Assembly (NCBI GenBank): GCA_000310025.1
Contig: FN648498.1
Coordinates: 788,099 to 852,098 of the forward strand
Direction: 5' to 3'
Length of the DNA stretch: 64,000 nt
Source of the DNA: Ectocarpus siliculosus
Taxonomy: Eukaryota > Sar > Phaeophyceae > Ectocarpales > Ectocarpaceae
The position numbers and the translations under genes were made by a program. A model generated the notes under the pieces. The model saw only the letters and a program-made list of their open reading frames with translations, did no database searches and was not told the DNA's origin. Shown piece after piece: positions 36,301 through 47,500 of this stretch (its first letter is position 1; each line of letters begins with the position of its first letter).

Positions 36301-38426
36301 AAACTAGTTGGGCCCTATCCATCGTACAAGACTTTGAGCACAAAGCGCGACAAAGCGCGACAAAGCGCGACTGTCTGCCTCAGGAAGCGATTTCTAGGAA
36401 GCGACTCACCCTTCGCCCTGCTGAGGAAGTCTTGACGACTCGCGCTTGCTGAACGCCTAACTTGTCGGCGATATTCTTCGTCGAGACTTTGGAGGGGTAC
36501 GAGGCCATGGCAGAGTACAATCAAGCATGATACCGACGACCCCCTCTATCTGTGGCAAGGCACACCAACGTAGCTCGCAAGGTTGGGGGATGTGAACTAT
36601 GTGAAGGGAACAGGCACTCTCTACTAGAATGAAATGAGTTAGACTATTTGTTTACGCACGTGGAGTGCTGTGCTATAGATAAAAAGGAGTCACAAGAGGC
36701 CCAAAGGGATGAAGATAACGCAACAGCTTCGCGAAGTATGAACGAGAAGGGAAAATAACCTTATCTTGATGCTGTTCTTCTGGTCTCTTAGGAGTCGTGA
36801 AGGTGTATAATCTCGGCAGAGGTGTGTTGTCAATTGTATACGACTGAAGACAACACCACGTATGGGCACGACCCCCCCCCACCTCATTCCAACCTCTCTT
36901 AGCTTGACGATATTCTCAGGCCGACATGACCCTGGCAGAAGGAATGCGTGAGATTTCGGCCAGCGGGGCTCTGAGGCACGCCCCGAACAAAGAGAGTAGA
37001 TGGGGAGGGAGTCGCATTGGCCGCGCTGGTGTGAAAGGCGACACGTCTGGTGCTGGAAGGACGCAGACCTTGGAATATTTCAATTCTCAGGCCGGAGCAT
37101 GGGAGGTCGTTCGAAACGAAACCGACTGGTAAAGACCATCTAAATATAACGTGCTTGGTGTATGACGCTGGTCTGTTGTAGCGCTTGCACCTTGGGCAGC
37201 GATGGTATCAGCTCTGAGATGTCGTCGCTTGGGTTGATGGTAGGCTGCAAGCATTCTGCCGCGTGTAGGGTGCGGGGATACGCTGGCGGGATGATAACAT
37301 CGAGACAACATACGCTCGAGGTGACCAGGGCTACATAACGAGGAGTTGTGTGTGCGAGAGGCGTAGCACATCCGGTCGCCAAGTTCCGAATGCAGACCCA
37401 AGAAGGTCCACGTGTGGGAAATCTCCCTGAGGGTGCCGTTGCCTCTCTTTGACTTCCACTTTGGCAGCGGCCAGCGGGATGATGCAAGCCGGTTGGGTAT
37501 GATGCCATCCACGCTTGATTCCACGAGCGTCAGACGAGGAGCGGATTAGTATAGAACGACTATTATAATACTGTGGGTTACTCTTACCATCCGTGTATGA
37601 GCAGAGTTGGGCGTACAAGTGCGGTAGGGAGTGGGTGCGCCGTATTGTGCCTTTCACCTCGAAACACCCGCGTCATATGTACGTGTACCACCGTGACGAG
37701 TTTGCAACAAACTCCCCAATCCACTGCCGTTCTGCTTGATTGCGCCAATTTTGTAGGAAAGTTCTTCTTGCAGCTCCAGCAGGCCCCCAAGGGGCGGGTG
37801 CTGTCTTTCAATCCGCTGGAGAAAACGATCGGCGGGCCGACTTCTTAGTAGCCGTGTCGCCGACTCCAACGCTCAAGGGGACACGATCAAGTAATGACAA
37901 TACGGCATCGGTTCGCCCGGGGCCCGACCTAGACCCAGGTTCAAAGGCGAGCCGCTCGGGCTGGCGGTACTCTAGCTCTGTAACCCCGGGCACGCTCAGA
38001 CAAGTTCGAGCCTCCGGGCACTCACAAGACCCTGTATTAAGCGACACTCACGAAGCCGGGACGGAGGCGGAGAGCCATCAGGAGGGCGAGGACGACAACT
38101 TCCGCCGGAGACTCGTTGCCCTCGCCGGGGGGGCGAAGAGAGCCGGCCCCGGCCCCGGTGCAGCGTTGTGGCTGCCAGCGTCAACGAGAACTTCGGCGGC
38201 CGTCGGAAGGGGCACTGCTGCTGCCAGCCCTACCCATCGCCCTAACAAGGCCAAGGTTCGACGGTTAGTGCGCCATCTAGAAGCCGGGTTGAAGCTCAAG
38301 GGTCGACCGGGAGCCGGGGGGCTGCCGGTAGGTTCCCAGAAGATAGACATGCCGTACACGAAGGAGCTGGCGAAATGGAGCTACGACGAGATTCTCGGGA
38401 TTCCTCGAACCGCAGGGCCGACTTAG
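33337..38426 (+). CDS. Unrecognised five-exon protein, about 861 residues
   Basis: I do not recognise this family. Exons are 33337-33417, 33988-35406, 35571-35777, 36920-37128 and 37757-38426. Introns 1-3 are phase 0 and intron 4 is phase 2; all joins keep the frame. The start is the ATG at 33337; a second in-frame ATG is at 33361. The large second exon is hydrophilic, rich in Pro, Ser, Thr and Asp, and looks disordered. Exon 3 (from LLDNPLAARDREYSALFR) and exon 4 (including TLEYFNSQAGAWEVVRNE) look more globular and are the best queries for a homology search. Exon 5 is basic and Gly/Ala-rich and ends IPRTAGPT. No signal peptide or membrane segment is visible. The 3' end converges on the CEP19-like gene. 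Confidence 0.6.
36341..36370 (+). repeat. Three perfect 10-bp tandem repeats
   Basis: The unit CAAAGCGCGA is repeated three times in intron 3 of the preceding gene. It is small and may vary by strain. Confidence 0.85.
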
Positions 38427-39266
38427 ATATCCTTGTGAAGAGTGTCAAATATTGTCGGCCGCAAAAACTTGTTACCTTTGTCATTGGTTGGGACTCGGAG
38501 TCATCATCAAGGCTGTTGCACGGACAGCCAGAAGCCGCTGCTTCAGAACGGTTTACTGTCCAGAGAGGTGGCGTTTTTCTTGTCAGTAATTTGCGCGAAC
38601 GAACCCAACGGGGACCGAGTCGGTCTGACATCCTCCAAGTATTGAAGACCTTCATCGATGGCAATAATCTGGCGTCCCTTCGTCTTGTGCGCAAGTATCG
38701 AGGTACAAACCTGTTCGTACATCTGTCAAACAAATCTTAGCTTGATATTTCTGGCTATGTCAGTGTACGTACGACTTCAGGAAGATGGCGCCCCATTTCT
38801 TCGCGCAGGAGACAGGACACAATGCACTGGAGCTATCACGTTGTTCGACATAGCAGCAATAGCTTACGGGGAATTGTGAAGTCCTGTAGCCAGAGACCTC
38901 GCCGGCGTGTACGCGTGACGCATGTCGTAACAATATCGATTCATACCCCACTTACTTGCAGATTTTCTGTCGACACTTACGTAATACGCTCCCCACACGG
39001 TCGCTTCAGACCAGCCCCTATTCCCCGTTGAGTGGGAACTTTCCCATGCGAATTATACCACTAAGTTGTGGTATTACCGTCAACAACAGGGTCCAAACAT
39101 TTCAGCATGAAGCTCTGTATTCGTTGCTTTTGCCGTTGTCGTTGTCGCGCCGAGGACCGTTCTGCCCTACCGATACTGATGTCTTCAGTGATTTCCGTTG
39201 GCATGGGCGCGCACTACTGATAACGACAGATGTCTATCATTTCAACGTCCATGCAACGCGTCCTCG
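38427..39266. other. Convergent intergenic region
   Basis: This lies between the stop of the five-exon + gene and the stop of the CEP19-like gene on -. An open frame on + (38375-38740) overlaps the last exon in another frame and extends into this gap. I do not support it as a gene. Presumed 3' UTRs only. Confidence 0.45.
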
Positions 39267-40603
39267 TCAACATGAATCGTCATCCCAGTCGCATTCCTCT
39301 TCTGCCTGGCCGAAATCCTTTCTCAAGTCGTGGACGTACCCAGGAGAGCCTGGCTTGCGCAGGTTTTGTTCGAATACGACGCTCATTCTCTTTTTGGCGG
39401 CAGCTAAGTCAGCCTCCGATGCACGGTTGAAATCTTCTTGTACCACTTCTGCAGCTGTTTCTGTTGCAACAAACGAACAAGTGTTTATGTGCTCATCACC
39501 TTCTTCAGACGATGGGGTGATTGGGACATTGAACAACGCCGGCAAACAGGCACAAATGAAGTAAAATACACATACATACGGCAGGAACATCAAGCTTATG
39601 TCATCATGGGTTTTTTGTTCGTGTATGACCAAACAAAGCCGTGTGCTCGGATGAAGTGTGACGCTGATGTTGAATGCGTGATTGTGGTGTCTCTATCAGT
39701 CTAGTCTACGCGAAAAACATGGCAAAAGTAGACGAAAAATCCTATTGTTGATTGTATGTTGAAATCCTTGCCAACCCCCAAAACCACCCTCTCTTCGTTA
39801 TTACCACGGCATTTCTTTTGCATCAAAGCAAGGCTGAGGTTGAAATGCCATCAAGCCGTTGTAGGCAGTCACCTTTTAGCGAGCTTGGTGGTGTTGTGAG
39901 ATCTTGCAGCTTGGAGACGAGGCGTTCGAGCTGAGCGCGTCTCACCACCCCAGATCCGAGGTGATCGGGAAACTTGCGGGCCAGTCGATTGGTCACAACT
40001 TCTGCGGAGTCCTGTGTTTTCATTGTTGCCGACACCAGAAACAAAGAGGGGGTGCGTTGTATTAAACCAGTCAGTAGATTTCGCACGGTCGTGATATCGA
40101 AGGCATACGCCTGATCTGTCGGGGTAGAGACTACACTGCTCTACTCTGCTTACTCGTAGCAGTATGGTAGCCAACACATTTTTCGAGTCTAGACTACGGC
40201 CTTTCTTTCTGAACTAAAGCACTCCGACCCAGAGTCGCACTCGGTCAAAGAGAAGAATCTTGTTTAGCTCGGAGAAGGAATGGGATTCTGCCATCATCCT
40301 CTCCTCCACAGTATTCACGAAGAAGCGCTTCAACCACAACGAAGGAAACTACAAACTGCGGCGGAGCAGTACACATGATGTATGCTAAACTACCTAACGG
40401 AAGAGGCTTACTGTTGACGAGGCAAGATCTCGAAGTCGAATAGTTTTCCGCCGAATGCTGATGGTGGAGCTGACAACACCATCTACTGTTGTTGTTGTTC
40501 GTTGATGCTCGACGAAGATTGTTGGCGGTGGGCCAGCTGTTATGGCGAGACGTCGCTTGGAGGTAGCTGTTGTTGTAGCATGGTGGACCATTTGCTCTGG
40601 CAT
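39267..40603 (-). CDS. CEP19: CEP19-like centrosomal/ciliary protein
   Basis: In animals CEP19 sits at the mother centriole and helps start intraflagellar transport through RABL2. Exons on - are 40603-40412, 40011-39873 and 39448-39267 (phases 0 and 1), giving 170 residues, against about 165 in human. The N-terminus shows GPPPTIFVEH and IRRKTIRLRDL, matching the PP-A/T-I hydrophobic strand and the R-x-R-x-M-x-V-R-N block of CEP19. The middle exon, AEVVTNRLARKF and RRAQLERLVSKLQ, matches the region around RQLEKLFSFLRG. The last exon carries the strongest signature: DFNRASEADLAAAKKRM, VFEQN, GYVHDLRKDF and ECDWDDDS, matching DLNKLDDKELAKRK, LFEKN, FVYDIEVEF and GWDTES. The first ATG at 40603 is chosen; an alternative is at 40591. 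The organism should have cilia or flagella at some stage. Confidence 0.85.
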
Positions 40604-41000
40604 CTTGCGGGACGCTCTCTCGCGGACTGTGTGTGGAGGACTCGGCGAACGAACCCACATGATATTGATCTGACGTCGTCAATGTATCCTCTCCTTGTCG
40701 TATCTAAATTTAGTCAATCAACAACAACAACGTCGCTATTTATTTGTTGCAAAGATACGCATATATATATGTACATCCAATTTCACGAGATTTTGATGCA
40801 GCTTTTTTACGACGCGCGCGTATACATACTCACGTCCATTGGAACAAGCTTGATGATTGGAAGGGGTTTATTTACTACTTCTATGCTACGAGATATGATG
40901 GGTTTTAGTCTAGCTAGATCCCAGGGAGTTGTGGAACATACGGTGGAGCCCCTTCAGTAGTACGGAGTACGTTTGTTTGCATTACATCTATCTATATCTC

Positions 41001-41324
41001 TATGCATAGATGGAACGGACGATGGGACTGACATTTACTGCATTTACCCGCGATCCACCTGTCTGTTGCAAACCACCCTGTGTACTTGCAAGTCCACTCA
41101 ATCTACATTCGTATGTAGATAGATAGATACAGATACCACGTTCGGTTTGATGCTTTCGGTCGGGTCATTGTCCCAACGCAATGCAACAACCCAGCCAGGT
41201 ACCTGGTCCTCCGAATGAATGTAGATTGAGAGTGGACTTGCAAGTACACAGCGTGATTTGCAACAGGTGGATCGCGGGTAAATGTCAGTTCCATCGTTTG
41301 TTCCATCTACATGTAGTCTATGCA
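41001..41324. repeat. Fold-back inverted repeat, MITE-like
   Basis: The arms at about 41001-41111 and 41212-41324 are reverse complements with a few mismatches and small gaps. Shared blocks include GTGTACTTGCAAGTCCACT and CCGCGATCCACCTGT. The spacer is about 100 bp. No transposase frame is inside. This structure fits a non-autonomous fold-back element or a hairpin small-RNA precursor. Confidence 0.8.
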
Positions 41325-41541
41325 GACATACGGGGACTGCTCACTGTCTGTACAGCAGTACGAACTGCGCTGGTTGCTCATCAATGCTCTGGCCCAGGGA
41401 CCATGCTATATGATTTCGACGTGTCGCAGAGAGTCTACTGCTGTATGACCTACAGCATGCCCCCACGTTCAGCCACGTTCAGCTGTGGTTCGTTCTGCCG
41501 GTGTTCAACTAAGAACTGCTGACTGATCCGCAGATCCGCAG

Positions 41542-44500
41542 CAGCCTCGAACGAACGCCCGGAGGAACCTGCTGCGCAAAAGATCGGCCGGTACGATGGA
41601 CGTACCCCTCTATCTTCTCCCAGTTGCGTTGCCCCTCCTGGGTTTCAGCGTTTTGCTTTTTCGTTTGTTGGACATTGCACTTCGCACATTGCAAATCAAG
41701 ACCCGCCTTGTGTGCGATCTAGGAAACCAACAGAACAAGGAAGTTATCGAAGGCGCTGGGAGTCGTCCTGTCGGAGAGGCATCGAGCAGGCTGAGCACGA
41801 CAGGAGCGCCGGGCCTTTTTTGCGGGGGGAGACCAACATGCCCTCCAGCCACCTCCCGATCAAGAAGTACAACTACGAGAGGTGTGTGTGTGTACAACAA
41901 TAACAATGACTGATTGATTGCCGCATCAGGCAGAGAGAAATTCTGCAAAGTGATCTATGTGGTTGTGGTGTAGGTGGTTCACATGTGTGTCTTGACGTGC
42001 AGAGTGCCGGGGGCACACCTTGCACTTTGTAGTTGCTGCCCGCCTCTCCTCTCTCGTTGCGCGCGCACACACACTCACGCCGAAAAAGCGAAAGGGTTCG
42101 GTTTTTTGCCAAAATCAACCCGGGTCCGGTATGCACACGAAGTTCGGACGTTCGGACGTACCCTCGCCATGTCAGTACCACATGCTCATGCATACTGAAA
42201 TCAAGCACTCAAGAACCACCGCTTTTCTCCGTGCCGGTGATGTGTTCATCCGTCTTGCTCCTCGTTGCTGCTGCTCGATGCAACAGCCTGGGCCACAGCA
42301 CTCCGCTCCCAGCAGCCCGTTTGTTCGGCGTACTCTCGCATGTGTGCCTGCCTGCTACTCGCCCACGGTGTGCGCGGACCTAAAGCAGTAGTGAAACCAG
42401 CAGTTCGTTCGATGTATTCATTTTTTATTTTTCTCACGTGCTTGCTTTGATCTGTGGTTCTTGTGCATAGGTCTCTTCGGTGGTGCGTGGTCACGCTTTC
42501 TCACACGCTTTCGACCGTTCTTTTTGTTTCTCTCGCTCTTGTGTTCTACATGTAGACTAGATGGTAGATAGATAGGCAGCGGGCAATATTTTTGTTTGCT
42601 GATCTGTTGTCTCCCCCAGCGCACATGCTCAGCTTAACAAGCTGTAAACTGGCTGCCAGCTTGTCGTATGTGGTGAGCTTGCTCGCCGTACTTTCGGTTC
42701 ATGAGAGAGAACAGAAAAGAGGCGGAATGGCACATGCGTTGCATCAACGAAAGATAAAACGATCAGCGAAATGTATCGAAGGAGAAGAGAAGGAGGACGA
42801 AGGGGATTGATCAGGACACCGTCCGTTTTCACGAATAATGATGGCATGGTCTGATCTGATCTGATGTATCTGCCGTTTGTTGAACACACGCCTGGCTAGC
42901 TCTGTCAAGAAACGATCACGATGGGTAGGTAGGTTGTTGAGAAAAATGACAACCAAGACCCGATGTTTTTTCGAGTGTTGGTCCTTACGTCCAGGTCGCG
43001 GTCTTTTCTCCACCAACCATTACCATTTCTACCATGTTCCAACCATTATTTCCATCGACGGTTCTGCCGCCGCCGACGCGTTGTGTGGCGTGCGTACTGC
43101 TGTGTACCTTTTCTTTTCAAGAGGCGTCTGAACGTCTGGACCTCTTCTCTTATTGTTTTGTCACGAGTCGTGAATGAGTGTTGTTGGCCATCCTGCGCGG
43201 CGTGCATCTGCCCGACCAGCAACATAATTAATTGCACCTGACGCTCACTCGTTTTTGCAGGTATTACTGCTGTATGACTGATGTAAGTATAATTCATCAT
43301 GTGTAGTCTTATATAATATAGACTCAAATAAGCGCAGTACCCAGCCGGTTTCCCCCCACTCACTCCAAGACTCCAACACATCCTGTTCGACTGCTGTGGG
43401 TACATCTCGAATGTGTTGTATTATGTAGTCTTTCTGTGTGTGTTTTTATTTTTCCTAATAATGCATCACGTGGTTTTGCGCGTCTTACAGAAGAAGGTAC
43501 TGGGCGGAGAGAACGAAACGGTTTTAATGTGAAGACAACAACAACAACCAACAACAACCGCCACCCGATGCCGCCTGCTGTAGTCGAATTGTAGTGTGTG
43601 GGCATGTAGGTCAGTTGTGAGCACGCAAACGTGCTGCAGGGATTGTAGGTGTACCTCCTTGGGCTTGTGTACCCTTTTCTTGCTAATAGTGTGCGTGTTC
43701 TTTAGATCTTCTGATGGCTTTAGCATTTTTGTGACCACGGGCCGAGTCTTTGCTAGATTTTGGGATTAGCAACTGACACGAGTTTAATGTGAAGACAACA
43801 ACAACAACAACCCCCACCCGCCCGCCGAGGACAGGTCTCTCTACCGATGGTTGATGAGCAGACACCCTGAGCCTTTCGAGAAGCATGGGATCACTACCAA
43901 GACCCTGGAACGCGCTCCCCTGGCTCGAGAAGCGTTCTACAGGTCGGGCTGGCCTGGGGCGAAGGCGCTCGTTCAGAACAACGAGGATAACAAGGTGACC
44001 AGCCGACGGCCATTTGTTTGCACCCATCGACAATCCAGCACAGCAGGTGGATGTGTATGAGCGAGATGTATGAACGACTTCTTTTCTTTTTTTTTCGGTA
44101 AGTGATGTGCTGCTGTCCCTCCGGTTCATCAACCGCAGGAGGTAGAATCGGTGGGGACAAACGAATATAAAAAGAAGAAGAAAACCGGCGTGGGTACGTG
44201 GGTACCCCCTCCTGTGTGACCCCGGACGGTGCGTCTAGCTAGTTGTAGAAATGTAAGCACACACGCGGCAAACGTGTAGTATGCACCGAAGAGGAGTAAG
44301 CAGGCGGCGCCAGAGATGGGACGAAAAAATGTATAAATCGATAGACACGCGACTGCTGTGTCAGCGAGATGTATGAGCGACTTTTTTTTTTCCGGGAAGT
44401 GCTATGCTGCTGCTGTCCCTCCGGGTTATTCAATGATTGATCCGATGCTAGCAGCGGCCGTTGCAGCAGATGGCAATCGCTGGTGTCGCCTTTGACCTCT

Positions 44501-47500
44501 CGCTTACATGAGCAGTCACTCACTCACGCGCTCGTGAAGAGCAAGGCCACCTCTTATCTCGAAGGTCTGCATTTTGTCTAGAAACCACAGAATGAGGTTG
44601 AAATTCCCAGGCCCACAGAAGCGAAGCTGCGACCTTTGAAGAGGGCTTCATCGCCGTTTAGGCGTTTGCTGGGGGTACGCAGGAATCGTATTGCATTGTT
44701 GTTGTTGTTGTTGTTGTTGTCTTCACATTAAAAACCGTTCCGATCTCTCTCTCGACCCAGTACCTTCGTATGTCCGTACTGATCCAACACTAGACGCGGT
44801 CGATTCCCATGGTCACAGGTTAACTTACCCTAAAAAGGTACACTCAAACAAACTGGCCCCGAGGGGTCCGCAAGTCAATAGAAATCAACGACAGATATTC
44901 TGGATGGACAAGGGTGTTGCTGTTGTCTTCACAGCAGTAAAAACGTAAAAACCGTTCCGATCTACATTGTATCTAATACTATCTACCCATACCTTATCTG
45001 TCCGTAATACAAGCTGGGCCAGCCAAGACGCCTACAAAATGGTTGAAAACGATTTACATCACAATTTTTACGAGTTAGAATCTGAAATTTTGACACGTGG
45101 TCGGTGTTAGTGAAACGAAGACCTTGACTGGCCGTACTTTTTTTTTTTTCACGAGGTAGCCCTATTAAAGGGAAAATGGCGTATTGATTGGTCGCGATAG
45201 GGGGAGTAAAAAAAAAAGAAAAAGTACGGCCAGTCATGGTCTTCGTTATACTAACACCGACCACGTGTCAAAATTTCAGATTCTAACTCGTGACAATCGT
45301 GGTGTAAATAGAAAATTGCTTACTGGCCTCTACACCTGGGCGCAAGGACGAAAATATATATAGGAATATACAGGAAAATGTTGTATTGTAGAGGATATTT
45401 TACGAGGCCATAACTTTCGATGGAAGATGACCTGAGCCTTGTAACTACCATCATTGTTCTCGCAATGCTCCCAGGTAAGTGCACACCAAATTTCGGCTTA
45501 ATCTGTAAAAACGTTTTTTATACTGATTTCAGTACCGGAAGCATCCCCCACTACACCGCCAATTGAGCATTTAATACCCAAATCAACTCAGATTCGAAAA
45601 ATTCTGGCACCGGCGCATCCTCGATGGTCTTCTAAGTGTAGGCACAAAATTTCAAGCCAAAACTCGTGGAATTGGCAGCGTGAGACGCGAAACAACGAAA
45701 GTGAGCTTCTTGGCTGGCCCAGCTTGTATGCATTTGTATTCTACAACACTTGACGCGGTCGATTTTCCGTTGTCACAGAATTACCCCAAGAAAAGGTTAC
45801 CAAATAAATGGAACCGAGGGTCCGGAAGTCGATCGAAATCAACCATGGATAGCCTACAATATTTAGTACGTTTACACGGTGTTTTATGTTCGCTGAAATG
45901 ACGGGGTTACGAGGTACTAGTTGGAAATCAGGAGTACATTTGTATGTTTGTGCAGAGGGCGGCGGCCCATGCATGTGGGATGGTTTGTGGGTTTGTGGAC
46001 GGGTTGTGTCGGGCGGGAGCTAATTCTTTGTAGCCCGTATGCATACGTACACTGGCTTTTCGAAAACATCCTCCGGCCGATAATCTCTTCCTTTTCTCTC
46101 AGAGACTCGTTTAACCTCAACTTTACATCTAACGTCTGAGAAATTCCGTCGCTGTCGAATCATCGGGCGGTGGCGAGATTGCTGTGCATTGGTTGTAGAC
46201 AATAAAACCGCGAACGAACGTGGGTGAGAAGGTTGATTTCCTGAAAGCGTGACCCCGCAAAACCAGCCAAGGTACGGGGCAAGGTGGACGGAATTTTCCG
46301 CAAGAGGCGCTTTCAGCTTTCAGCACGACAAGATGTGCCGAAGTCGAGTTCCGACAAGAAACCAACCACCCGCTTTCGGTCCCCATCACAACCGTTAGTT
46401 TTTTTTTTTTTGTCTTGACTTCAAATCAGCGCTCACAGCGCTAGTGCCGTTTACTCCAACCCGTGATCACACAGAAGAGCCCCTCTCTACCGTCCCCTCC
46501 TGCGGTACTTTGCCTTCGATTTTTAATGCGAGAAGAGTGCAGCACTCTCTTCCCTCTGTGTACACACGAACTAGCGCTATCCACTAGGCCAGGAGCGGAA
46601 ACCAGAGAAAAACTCACTTTGCAAGAAAAACTCACTTACGCCGGGATTCGAACCCCTGGCCTGACCTCTAGAAGGTTTCAAGGTTACCAACTAGACCACC
46701 GGGGCGACCGGTTTTAGGGTCATGTGGGAAAGTCAAGTCGCGGAGGAGCAAACCTGTAGGAGTTTGTCTTTCTTTGTGTGCTACTGCTGTATGCAAATAA
46801 GTCGCGTTCGTTCGACGGCAAAGGAGTGTTGAAACAATCGTAGTCATGTCATGTGTTGTAGGTTTTGGTCGAGGGATCCATTCGCCCGTCGGACATTTTT
46901 TTCAACGGGTATGTGTGCATACCAGGTGCCAGGTGTACTCATCAAAATAACAGAGCCCACGTATAACGTGCTTCTCAAAGAACATAAGCGAAGGAAACAT
47001 GTCATCGTTACTTCATCCCTTGTTTGTCGCTCTCGATGTGTGTACCAACCTACCAGGACACAGCTAGTCCTTGCCCTTTACCCTTAAAACCTGTTTTCTT
47101 TGACCATCTCTCTCTCTCTCTCTCTTTCTCTCTGGGCAGTTCGAGCGAACAGAATTCTTCGACCAGATAATCGAGCGGGGCCTTGGCCATGGAGACACCC
47201 GCTTCAGCGTCGAGCACGTCAAGAGCGACGAGCAGTCCAAGCTCGGCATCACCCTGGACAGCGCCACGGGAAAATACTACCTCCACGCTTACGGCTCCGC
47301 CAAGACCCGCCGCACGGGCAACCGCCGGAACTCGGCGATTTCAGTGTCGTCCTCGGACGTGGACCAGGATCCCGCGGAGCCCCCACACCCCACGGTCAAG
47401 GAGGTCGGAGACCTGATCGCATCGGAGATCGAGGCGGCGGGGGAGGACGCCGAGGTGCGCCTGGACAAGTCGCGCTTCGAGCGGGCCTCGCCCTCGGGGC

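Noticed and set aside
38375-38740. 121-residue plus frame overlapping the end of the five-exon gene
   Set aside because: It overlaps a supported exon in another frame, has no splice link to it, and no recognisable product. It could be a cryptic terminal exon but nothing supports that.
46639-46706. Functional tRNA gene on minus
   Set aside because: A- and B-boxes are present but the acceptor arms do not pair, only three T-stem pairs form, and no normal anticodon arm can be drawn.
46862-46908. Exon of the 41.5-49.3 kb gene
   Set aside because: It has good splice sites and reads well in phase, but its length shifts the reading of the following exon into a stop. Reported only as an open question.
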